Part shown: one piece after another, positions 16,549 through 22,908 of the stretch
Layout: each line of letters starts with the position of its first letter
Numbering within the stretch: position 1 is the stretch's first letter
DNA from: an uncultured Pseudobdellovibrionaceae bacterium
GTDB lineage: Bacteria; Bdellovibrionota; Bdellovibrionia; Bdellovibrionales; Bdellovibrionaceae
Direction: 5' to 3'
NCBI GenBank assembly: GCA_937900305.1
Contig: CALCCV010000102.1
Location: 1-26,222, forward strand
Length of the DNA: 26,222 nucleotides
Position numbers and translations under genes: made by a program
The notes under the pieces: model-generated
What the model was told of the DNA's origin: nothing
The model's input: only the letters and a program-made list of their open reading frames with translations
The model's database searches: none

Positions 16549-17484
16549 ATGAGCACTGCCGACACCAGACCCTGCTTACCCTTCAAGAAGAAGATTGTAT
16601 TGCTACTCATCCTGAGCACCAGCCTAGTGAATTCGACGTTCGCCGACGAACTCCGTTGTGAAAACGTCGTTGCCGAGGGCAATGATCCCTTTCCTCAAAC
16701 TCAGACCTATCCGGAGGCCTTTGAAACGATCGGGAGGATTCGAAGTTGGACATCATCACTGATTCATCCGCCCGAAAATGTTACTGACGAACCGGTAAGG
16801 GGGGTAGAAGATGTTACGTATGCTCCTTTGCTCAATGTGCTAATGTTATTTGAGTTGCAAAAGGAGTCGGCTGAAGACCGACCAGCATTGATTGCTCATG
16901 AATGGGGACATGCATTGTTTCAATTCAATGTGAAATTTCCAGACGCAATGGGATCTCCAGTGACTCCCGAAGCTGTCGAAAAGAATCTGCACATGTGGCG
17001 ACAGGCTGCACTGGCTTGGAGTAAAGACGATCGCGAACGCAACAAGGAATGCTATTACCCATTGGTCGTCAAAGCTGCGGAAATGCAAGAGCAGCTCCAG
17101 CAGAACTTTGCTGTTTTCAAATGGCATAAAGAACTTGAGGGACTGACTGAGTTCTTTGCCGATGTAGTCTCCGTTCTGGAAATTGGGAGGGGGAACGCCA
17201 TGGCGAGCACAAACCGCGACTTCACTATCGAGCATACAGATTGGAGCTACCTAACAACGGTAGGAGATTCGCATCATTTTTATGATCGAGCTCGCCATTA
17301 TCTTTGGCACAAGTATTTATCTAAGCTTGCTCCCATCAACCGCGGGGTTGCCCTGAAGGCCGTTTTAAATGCAGTGACATCAGAAGTCGCACGACTGGCG
17401 GAGATTAGTTTTAAAGAAGATGTGCTCACTTCCAACGAAAAGTTGATGGAAGCTCTCGATAGAGAATTCAAAGGCTTGTTTTAA
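16549..17484 (+). CDS. Secreted HEWGH zinc metallopeptidase
   Basis: The start is ATG 16549, five bases after GAGGA (16539-16543); an upstream TTG at 16537 overlaps that site and is rejected. The 311-residue protein has a basic n-region (PFKKK) and a hydrophobic core ending STFA before DELRCE, so it is exported. The zinc motif HEWGH lies at residues 117-121 and a likely third ligand is in LTEFFADV (Glu 201), 80 residues on, a gluzincin-type layout. The named family is not certain. The substrate is unknown; a secreted protease suits a predatory lifestyle, but that is inference. It lies between the two 184-bp repeats with no operon partner. Only a short hairpin (17497-17517) without a T-run follows it. 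Confidence 0.82.
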   Translation: MSTADTRPCLPFKKKIVLLLILSTSLVNSTFADELRCENVVAEGNDPFPQTQTYPEAFETIGRIRSWTSSLIHPPENVTDEPVRGVEDVTYAPLLNVLMLFELQKESAEDRPALIAHEWGHALFQFNVKFPDAMGSPVTPEAVEKNLHMWRQAALAWSKDDRERNKECYYPLVVKAAEMQEQLQQNFAVFKWHKELEGLTEFFADVVSVLEIGRGNAMASTNRDFTIEHTDWSYLTTVGDSHHFYDRARHYLWHKYLSKLAPINRGVALKAVLNAVTSEVARLAEISFKEDVLTSNEKLMEALDREFKGLF

Positions 17485-17698
17485 CAGCAGCGGGTGACCG
17501 AGCAACTTGCACTCGGTAGTGATCTTTGTTGGGCATTGGCAACGTCCAGACAAACAACGATTGCTTCCTTTTTGAAACCCATGCAGAAGTAGGAATTTTT
17601 GGATTTGCATCAGCTGGATAGATTTTAAGATTCAAGTTTGTCAGAGTAGGCATTCCAATCTCAACCCACTCTTTGATCCGTGCTATGACCTTCTTCAT
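17468..17698 (-). CDS. Possible short ORF or gene remnant
   Basis: A 76-residue leftward frame from ATG 17698 reads MKKVIARIKEWVEIGM, then YPADANPKIPTSAWVSK and LPMPNKDHYRVQV. The composition is protein-like but there is no ribosome-binding site and no recognised domain. It overlaps the metallopeptidase 3' end by 17 bases in convergent orientation. Its setting in a scarred region makes a remnant as likely as a gene. The frame extends upstream to 17776 across the 8-bp tandem repeats, which argues against that longer form. Confidence 0.3.
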   Translation of the reverse strand: MKKVIARIKEWVEIGMPTLTNLNLKIYPADANPKIPTSAWVSKRKQSLFVWTLPMPNKDHYRVQVARSPAAVKTSL

Positions 17699-17730
17699 CC
17701 AATCGAATGTAAAGGTCTCTAATTTTCTAG

Positions 17731-17754
17731 TGTTGATGTGTTGATGTGTTGATT
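17731..17754. repeat. 8-bp tandem repeat, three units
   Basis: TGTTGATG TGTTGATG TGTTGATT is arranged head to tail in non-coding DNA about 80 bases left of the decayed 184-bp copy. It may be a simple slippage tract near a recombination scar. Confidence 0.7.
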
Positions 17755-17832
17755 GTTTGGCCCACACCGCGTCCATCGAGCAGGGCTTGTTCCCACTTTT
17801 CCACTAAGTAACCCCAAGAACATCCATCTTGT

Positions 17833-18016
17833 GAAGAGCTTCTCTCCTGCTTGGAAGCTGGGGCTTTACACTTACAATCACATCCTCAATTTAGAGGCGG
17901 AAACCCTCGGTCAATTGAGCGGACAAAACTTTAAAGGCCGGCAAAGCTTGCAGTACTGAATACGGAAATCCGCCTTGGCTTTCAATTTGATTGAGGGGGG
18001 CGGACCTTCCGTCGCC
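17833..18016 (+). pseudogene. Decayed copy of the barrel gene 3' end (184-bp repeat)
   Basis: It matches 15561-15744 over its whole length with about six substitutions. One G is lost in the codon corresponding to Trp of QYWNTE, giving an immediate TGA, and one G is gained in the G-run after the ancestral stop. It therefore cannot encode the ancestral C-terminus and has no promoter or start of its own. It is a non-functional fragment and the right edge of the accessory segment. Confidence 0.9.
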
Positions 18017-18047
18017 AAAAAAATCCCGCGACTGCGATTTCGACGTC

Positions 18048-18076
18048 GACTCCGATGCCGACTCCGACGTCGGAGT
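18048..18076. repeat. Palindromic repeat element, copy 1
   Basis: ACTCCGACGTCGGAGT (18061-18076) is a perfect 16-bp palindrome, preceded by another GACTCCGA twelve bases earlier (18048-18055). The same 16-mer occurs at 21996-22011. It could be a dispersed repetitive extragenic palindrome or a protein-binding site. Confidence 0.75.
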
Positions 18077-18222
18077 TGCAGCGTTCGGACCGCGATTCGC
18101 CAATATCGCTCGAAATTGACTCAATTTGAAACTGATCTCGTTTTAAGGCTTCGCCAAATCTAGGTGAAAGGGGAGGTCTAAATCAAAGACAATGAATCAT
18201 TCGAACAGTCAGAGGAGGGGTC

Positions 18223-19665
18223 GTGACTTCAGGGATCATTGCATTTGTTTTGACATTGAGTTTTTTGACGGCTGGCTTTCAGGCGAAGGCCCAACTCGGC
18301 GAACCGGCAACACCTGGTATGGACGAAGAATATATGGATCACCATGGCGATCAAGATGGAGATGGGATCGCCGACGGCGTTGACTCTTCACCTCTTGGAA
18401 GTGAGTCGGGTAAAGCCTTGTCGGATCGATTTAGAACAGAAGTGCTCAATGCCCCTTCGGCTTTGACTCCGGGCAAAACCCTCTTGGATGATTTGCGCGC
18501 AGTGGCCGTTGCCCTTGGCAATTTGGGCGCTGCGAGTGCAAAAACGAAAGCCGAAATCGCAAACTTGATCGCTGAATATCGACGAGAGGATCCGAATTTT
18601 TACCAAGCTGCCGAGACTCTCTTGGGAATGTCTAAGGTGGACCAAGCGCTGGGCCTCGCTGGTTTCGCCGACCAAGCGATCGACAGTTTATTGCGCACAC
18701 TGGATGAAACGGCAAGGTATGGAAATCTCAATTATCGCGATTTGAGTCAAAAATTTCAAGCCGTCAACAGAACTTTAAATAGTCTCAACAGCCGATCACT
18801 GTCTCTCAACAGCCATATCAACTCCTTCAAAGAGACCATCATCGACCATCACCTCAATTACACCTCTGTGGATCCTTCCTATTTGAACCCCAAAAGAAAT
18901 TTATTTCTCGACCTGCTCAAAGATCTGATGTTTGGCAAGGAAGCCTTCGCTCTGACCTTGAGCCAGCTCATTGCATATCTCGGACCGATGGGTGCGCAGT
19001 TCATTAGACAAATGAATGCGCAAGCAGTGAGTGCTCTCAAAGGGGGAGAGCAACATTTTGAAATGTATCGCCTCAATTCTTGCCGAGGCCGAGTTCGAGG
19101 AAAAGAACTGACCTCACTGCCAGTGGATGGTCACATCAATTGCCGCGCTGGAGAAACAATCACAGTTTATGGCACAGCCACGGGAATGTGCACAAACTTC
19201 ACGGATCGCGATCCCGTGCCATTTCCACTTTACGTAGGAATCGCTCATTGCACCAAGCCAGGAGTGTCAGTTTCGGAGTTGGCTATCCCACTGCCTGAAC
19301 AGCGCAATGATCCCGGATTTTACGAGTATGGAACGGCTGGCTTGTTTTACACCAACGACAAAACTGCTTTTTGTCATTTGCCCACGATTGAGACATTTAA
19401 GAAAGCAGGGGGCCGCATACAGAATGTATTGCAGGTTCAAAAGTCTCCCAGAGGTCTGCGAAACGATGGCACGTGTTTCAACCCCGTCCAAGTCGGAAGC
19501 GGTCTTTTTCGACTTGGGGACGCTATCTATTACTCGAATGGCGTCAATGGCTATTGCCATATTCCAAGTCCCGCGTTTTTCAAAGCTCGGGGATTCCAGG
19601 CTTCGCAAGTGAACTGGGTGAAAGGTTTTCCGATTGGACTTGCTAATCACGGGGACTGCAGATGA
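18223..19665 (+). CDS. Secreted protein with calcium-loop motif and C-terminal Cys repeats
   Basis: GTG 18223 follows AGGAGGGG at an ideal distance. The 480-residue product has a signal peptide (residues 1-23, ending FQAKA). Residues 43-54 (DQDGDGIADGVD) form a thrombospondin type-3-like calcium loop. A long helical region follows (about 70-290). The end carries two related units of about 47 residues at 373-419 and 434-480, sharing the pattern (F/Y)YTN or YYSN, then a C-H-L/I-P motif, and a final NDGTC or NHGDC, so each could hold a disulfide. I do not recognise a named domain for these units. The protein is probably secreted or surface-bound. It lies just right of the accessory segment, and a hairpin follows at 19736. 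Confidence 0.82.
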   Translation: MTSGIIAFVLTLSFLTAGFQAKAQLGEPATPGMDEEYMDHHGDQDGDGIADGVDSSPLGSESGKALSDRFRTEVLNAPSALTPGKTLLDDLRAVAVALGNLGAASAKTKAEIANLIAEYRREDPNFYQAAETLLGMSKVDQALGLAGFADQAIDSLLRTLDETARYGNLNYRDLSQKFQAVNRTLNSLNSRSLSLNSHINSFKETIIDHHLNYTSVDPSYLNPKRNLFLDLLKDLMFGKEAFALTLSQLIAYLGPMGAQFIRQMNAQAVSALKGGEQHFEMYRLNSCRGRVRGKELTSLPVDGHINCRAGETITVYGTATGMCTNFTDRDPVPFPLYVGIAHCTKPGVSVSELAIPLPEQRNDPGFYEYGTAGLFYTNDKTAFCHLPTIETFKKAGGRIQNVLQVQKSPRGLRNDGTCFNPVQVGSGLFRLGDAIYYSNGVNGYCHIPSPAFFKARGFQASQVNWVKGFPIGLANHGDCR

Positions 19666-19713
19666 CAGTGACTTCGCTCTGATTTGTTTCTTTTTCTCTC
19701 GTTGGATATTTTT

Positions 19714-19875
19714 TCAAGATGTCAATTGCGCCGCCAAGGCCCGCTGAAGAGCGGGCCTTGTTTCGTTCACCTCTGAATCTTTCTCAATTTGATCGATAGC
19801 TTTCCTATAGCCCACTCTGTCTTTAGCCAAAATTTGGCAGAGCTGTTCAAAAGTCCATCGTGCACCATGCCTATT
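19714..19875 (-). pseudogene. Remnant with a glutathione S-transferase 3' end
   Basis: A 53-codon leftward frame without a usable start ends NETRPALQRALAAQLTS. This matches the end of the intact GST gene in this window (SESRPAFQRAFAAQLAVF) and the typical C-terminus of that family. At DNA level 19720-19768 and 22063-22111 agree at 40 of 49 positions by eye. Upstream residues (WTFEQLCQILAKDRVGYRK) do not resemble GST, so only the last 15 or so codons are homologous. It is best read as a leftover gene end fused to other sequence. Confidence 0.55.
19736..19765 (+). terminator. Strong hairpin, candidate terminator
   Basis: AAGGCCCGCT and AGCGGGCCTT form a perfect 10-bp stem around GAAG, followed by GTTTCG. 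It stands about 70 bases after the stop at 19665. The T-run is poor, so termination may be partial. The same palindrome arises from conserved GST coding sequence, so its presence here may be inherited from the remnant gene and not selected as a terminator. Confidence 0.5.
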
Positions 19876-20093
19876 TTATCGAGTCTCTTTTTCTAGGTAG
19901 AAAAAAAACACGAAAATCTCTGGATTTTTGCTCAGAGCTTAAATCTCTCAAATCTCTTCCCATTTCACATTCAAATCGCAAAACGATAGAAAATTTTTAA
20001 GCGAAAAATGACTTTTAAAAATCGCAGTACTCAACTGAGACAAGGCTTCAACCTTGCTTTAGGTGAAGGTGTCACTGAGAAGTTGAAATTCAC

Positions 20094-20109
20094 AAGGAGT
20101 ATCATTTTG
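20094..20109 (+). promoter_or_regulatory. Ribosome-binding site deciding a TTG start
   Basis: AAGGAG (20094-20099) lies seven bases before TTG 20107. This places the start at the beginning of a lipoprotein signal sequence and removes a 33-residue extension that would begin at ATG 20008 and bury the signal peptide. Confidence 0.8.
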
Positions 20110-21834
20110 AAAAAGAATAAATCGATCCGACTTTCTAGTCTCATCGGATTGGGCGTGGCAGCGCTGCTGGCATCAGCGTGCGCCCCTCAGGCCGTTGAAT
20201 TTAAATTGGCAGATGCAGCAGCAACCATGGGCCAGAACCCTGTGCTGAACACCACCCAAGCCACAGCGCTCAGCGGAACTGGTGGCAAATTAAATGAACG
20301 ACTGAACAAAGGTTTTGTCAGTAGCATTTTGGCGAGTCAGGGCCCAAGTGAATCAGAAGCCAAGATCAGTGCTACGGCGGCGACGGATGCAAAGCCTCCA
20401 CGACCAACAAAGTCCCTGTCTCAAAGTGACAGCTACGCAAAAATTCGCGCGATGTATGACGCCAGGACTTCTCGAACGGTGACAGATCTCATCCAACTCG
20501 AAAAGAAAAGAAAGGCCCTGGGATCCAAAGCGACTCACCAGCAAATCTCCGCGCAAGCGGGGAGCTCCATGTACACTGCAACGGAGTTGCGACGTGCACA
20601 AACTGCGACGGCGTATCAATATGGCAGTACGGATGAATGGTATAAGATCGAAGTTCAAGTGGGTCGACCGCGCGTCTCCATTTTTTTGGACTTCTCGGAT
20701 TTAGATGCGGATTTGGATCTGTATCTTTACAACTCTGTCGGTTCCCTCATTGAGTCCTCAACAGACACCGGCGATGGGGAATTCATCGATCGCGATTTGG
20801 GAGAGGGCACCTACTACGTCAAAATTCGTCGATACGGCACCGGCGCCTATTCAGCTCGCTACTCCATTTATTGGGATGCTGAACAAAGAAGTCCGTATTT
20901 GGATGACGACTCCTACGAACGAAACGATTCTAGGTTTTCGGCCTTTGATCTGACGGCGCATCCCGGTCGCTGGCTGAGCAATATTTTAGGCTCAGGCATC
21001 CAAGCCGATGACGACTATTACAAAGTCACGATCGGTGGAGTTGAACAGCAAAAATTGAGAATTTATTTAAATTTTGAAAATGACGATGGGGACATTGATC
21101 TTCGCCTCGAAAACTCAAGTGGCGTGGTCTTGTCGCGGTCCAACCAAAGCTCTCGTGATGACGAATACATCGAGTACACGGTCAATCCTGGCACCTACTA
21201 CATTGTGGCCTACTATGGAAACAACGGGAATGAATACGACATGATGTACACGAAAGAGGTGGTCTACAATCCTCTGTTTGACCCCGCTGTCTTTGTTGCC
21301 TCCACCTACGCACGTTTAAATCCTGACTTAGGTCTCCACGGCGTTATCAGTGAATTGCAGCTGCGAGCCCACTGGTTAGCCAATGGCATTCGCGAAGGCC
21401 GCACGGCCTCCGACACCTTCAGTTCAAAAGTGTACTTGGCAAAATACGCTGATCTTCGAGCGGCATTCGGGCCAACGAATTACGACGCGGCCATCAAACA
21501 CTATATGTCCTACGGTAAACGCGAAGGGCGCACGGCTCTCCCCAGCGGACCTGCAGTCAATCCACTCTTAGACAGCAAGGTTTTCAACTGGACCACTTAC
21601 CTCGATCTCAATGCAGATCTGCGGGCCCATGGAGTCACCACCGAAGTAGCGGCAGTTCAACATTGGCTGGCGTACGGAGTGCGAGAAGGACGAAAGGCCC
21701 ACGCCGGTTTTCACTCGGTCAGATATTTGGCGAACTATGCGGATCTAAGAGCTGCCTTCGGAGCAGCCGGTTTTCAAGCCGCCATTCAACATTTTGTGAA
21801 ATACGGATCTGCTGAAGGAAGATCGGGTCTCTAA
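20107..21834 (+). CDS. Lipoprotein with two PPC-like domains and four EGR repeats
   Basis: TTG 20107 gives 575 residues starting with a lipoprotein signal (MKKNKSIRL, then hydrophobic to LLASAC, Cys 25). After a Ser/Thr/Ala-rich linker come two beta-sandwich domains like the bacterial pre-peptidase C-terminal (PPC) domain, near 165-260 and 275-375. They are marked by SDLDADLDLYLYNSVG with GEGTYYVKI, and NDDGDIDLRLENSSG with NPGTYYIVA. From about 386 to the end are four units of about 45 residues built on YLAKYADLRAAFG...AIKHYMSYGKREGR, in the order variant A, B, A, B. No catalytic domain is present, although PPC domains often accompany secreted proteases. A binding or adhesion role on the surface is plausible. 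A clear terminator follows. Confidence 0.88.
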   Translation: MKKNKSIRLSSLIGLGVAALLASACAPQAVEFKLADAAATMGQNPVLNTTQATALSGTGGKLNERLNKGFVSSILASQGPSESEAKISATAATDAKPPRPTKSLSQSDSYAKIRAMYDARTSRTVTDLIQLEKKRKALGSKATHQQISAQAGSSMYTATELRRAQTATAYQYGSTDEWYKIEVQVGRPRVSIFLDFSDLDADLDLYLYNSVGSLIESSTDTGDGEFIDRDLGEGTYYVKIRRYGTGAYSARYSIYWDAEQRSPYLDDDSYERNDSRFSAFDLTAHPGRWLSNILGSGIQADDDYYKVTIGGVEQQKLRIYLNFENDDGDIDLRLENSSGVVLSRSNQSSRDDEYIEYTVNPGTYYIVAYYGNNGNEYDMMYTKEVVYNPLFDPAVFVASTYARLNPDLGLHGVISELQLRAHWLANGIREGRTASDTFSSKVYLAKYADLRAAFGPTNYDAAIKHYMSYGKREGRTALPSGPAVNPLLDSKVFNWTTYLDLNADLRAHGVTTEVAAVQHWLAYGVREGRKAHAGFHSVRYLANYADLRAAFGAAGFQAAIQHFVKYGSAEGRSGL

Positions 21835-21859
21835 TCTCAACCTCGTCTGCCTCAGTTCC

Positions 21860-21895
21860 AAAGGGAGTTCGAAATCATTCGAGCTCCCTTTTTTT
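21860..21895 (+). terminator. Rho-independent terminator
   Basis: AAAGGGAGTTCGAA pairs with TTCGAGCTCCCTTT around ATCA, with one G-T wobble, and is followed by a run of seven T. It stands 26 bases after the PPC lipoprotein stop, a textbook position. Confidence 0.92.
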
Positions 21896-21990
21896 ATTCA
21901 TTTCGTGCTTCGTACAAAGGTGTTTTATCTTTATGGCCTTCGCACTCTCCGCAGCCTCCGAGATGGGACTTCCCACTTTCACTTTAGAAG

Positions 21991-22015
21991 CAGGAACTCC
22001 GACGTCGGAGTCCTG
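21991..22015. repeat. Palindromic repeat element, copy 2
   Basis: CAGGA then ACTCCGACGTCGGAGT (21996-22011) then CCTG forms a near-perfect 25-base palindrome with one bulged A. Its 16-bp core is identical to 18061-18076. It lies just past the GST stop codon (22027-22029, leftward gene), where it could also act as a hairpin at the mRNA end, though without a T-run. Confidence 0.75.
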
Positions 22016-22026
22016 ATATCAAGCAC

Positions 22027-22707
22027 TTAGGTGCCTAAATGTGCATTCCTATTGGTAAAAACGGCCAACTGGGCCGCAAAGGCCCGCTGAAAGGCGGGCC
22101 TTGATTCGCTCCGCGCGACGTAGGCGGAGAGGTTTGGATGTTCATCCAACATTTTTGATCCCTTCAATCTCATCAATACTGCCACCATCAACAGATCGCC
22201 GGCACTGAACTCACCATCGAGCCAGTCGGCAGGGCCCAGGTGAGCTGAGAGTTCGCTAAGTCGACTGCGAATTCGCTCTTCGATGAGAGGCACTCGTTGT
22301 TCGTGCCAGCTCTTGTCGCGCTCTAAAAGTGCATTGATGCCGCGTTCGCCGATCGGAGGCTCGACCGTGTTCAGTGCGGCAAACATCCACGAGATGGCGC
22401 GAGCTCGCGCCTGGGGATTGACCGGCAACAGACCCGGATGCTGTTCAGCTATATGGAAAACGATCGCTCCTGATTCAAACAGCGTGAGAGTTCCATCTTG
22501 GTAAGTCGGAATTTGCCCAAATGGCTGAATCGCTCGGTACGCAGGCTCCTTCATTTCACTAAAGGAAAGCAGGCGAACGTCATAAGGTTGGCCCACCTCT
22601 TCCAGAGCCCACCGCACGCGCATGTCTCGTGCCAATCCCCTGCCCTTATCAGGAGAACTTTCAAATGCGGTGATGATTGGATTCATCGCGAACCTCGTGG
22701 CGTGCAT
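22027..22707 (-). CDS. Glutathione S-transferase family protein
   Basis: The 226-residue product (219 if ATG 22686 is used, which follows GAGG) has the two-domain GST layout. The N-terminal thioredoxin-like part contains RVRWALEEVGQPYDVRL, the cis-proline segment FGQIPTYQDG and the glutathione-contacting LFESGAIVFHIAE. The helical C-terminal part includes DWLDGEFSAGDLLMVAVL and ends RPAFQRAFAAQL. Such cytosolic enzymes conjugate glutathione to electrophiles or handle peroxides; many bacterial members have unknown substrates. It is transcribed away from the MerR-type gene at 22909, so that regulator may control it. The coding sequence near 22078-22103 forms a hairpin, reflecting the codons for RPAFQRA. 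Confidence 0.93.
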   Translation of the reverse strand: MHATRFAMNPIITAFESSPDKGRGLARDMRVRWALEEVGQPYDVRLLSFSEMKEPAYRAIQPFGQIPTYQDGTLTLFESGAIVFHIAEQHPGLLPVNPQARARAISWMFAALNTVEPPIGERGINALLERDKSWHEQRVPLIEERIRSRLSELSAHLGPADWLDGEFSAGDLLMVAVLMRLKGSKMLDEHPNLSAYVARSESRPAFQRAFAAQLAVFTNRNAHLGT

Positions 22708-22908
22708 TTCATGGCATTTTCCTTTTTATTCAGTTTTTGTGTGGTCGGCCCTGACTTTAGCCGAATTTTCTTGTAGGCGTCCAAAAAAAAAATCAGCTTT
22801 TTTGAAGTGCCGTCTTTTCTCGCGTTTGTCACCGTCACAGCCCCCCCCCCTAAAAATTCCGCTTGAGCTTGACCCAACGTCAACCTTTACGCTTCTCTTG
22901 AGGTTGTG
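22708..22908. promoter_or_regulatory. Divergent GST/merR-type promoter region
   Basis: The 201-base gap between the divergent GST and regulator genes holds an A10 tract (22783-22792), a C10 tract (22841-22850) and TTGAC-CCAAC-GTCAA (22869-22883), an inverted repeat with 5-bp arms. MerR-type proteins bind short dyads within promoters, so this dyad, 26 bases before ATG 22909, is a candidate operator. I cannot define a -10 box. TGAGG (22899-22903) is the ribosome-binding site of the rightward gene. Confidence 0.5.

Larger units (their letters stand above)
17485..18222. other. Scarred non-coding stretch with gene remnants and repeats
   Basis: This 738-base interval has no secure gene. From left to right it holds a possible leftward ORF (17698 down), three 8-bp tandem repeats (17731-17754), a short coding-like leftward fragment near 17765-17815 (readable as YLVEKWEQALLDGRGVGQ, family unknown), the decayed 184-bp copy (17833-18016), a palindromic element (18048-18076) and the upstream region of the gene at 18223, which carries the strong ribosome-binding site AGGAGGGG. 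Confidence 0.6.
19666..20106. other. Intergenic stretch with GST remnant, hairpin and 5' leader
   Basis: No complete gene is seen in these 441 bases. They hold a leftward remnant with a GST-like C-terminus (19714-19875), a strong hairpin within it (19736-19759), an A/T-rich stretch around 19890-20007 likely to contain the promoter for the lipoprotein gene, and a leader of about 100 bases. An upstream in-frame ATG at 20008 exists but is not supported as a start. Confidence 0.55.

Noticed and set aside
17753..17959. A rightward ORF of 68 codons over the repeated segment
   Set aside because: It is only the decayed 184-bp copy of the barrel gene end and stops at the frameshift.
15561..18016. A complete transposon or insertion sequence
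   Set aside because: No transposase, no terminal inverted repeats and no short target duplication were found; the flanking repeats are a gene fragment.
18001..18222. Possible tRNA or structured RNA in the GC-rich palindromic stretch
   Set aside because: No cloverleaf or T-loop consensus is seen; the structure is explained by the palindrome.
20008..20106. N-terminal extension of the PPC lipoprotein from ATG 20008
   Set aside because: It would place 33 polar residues before the lipoprotein signal, whereas TTG 20107 has a perfect ribosome-binding site.
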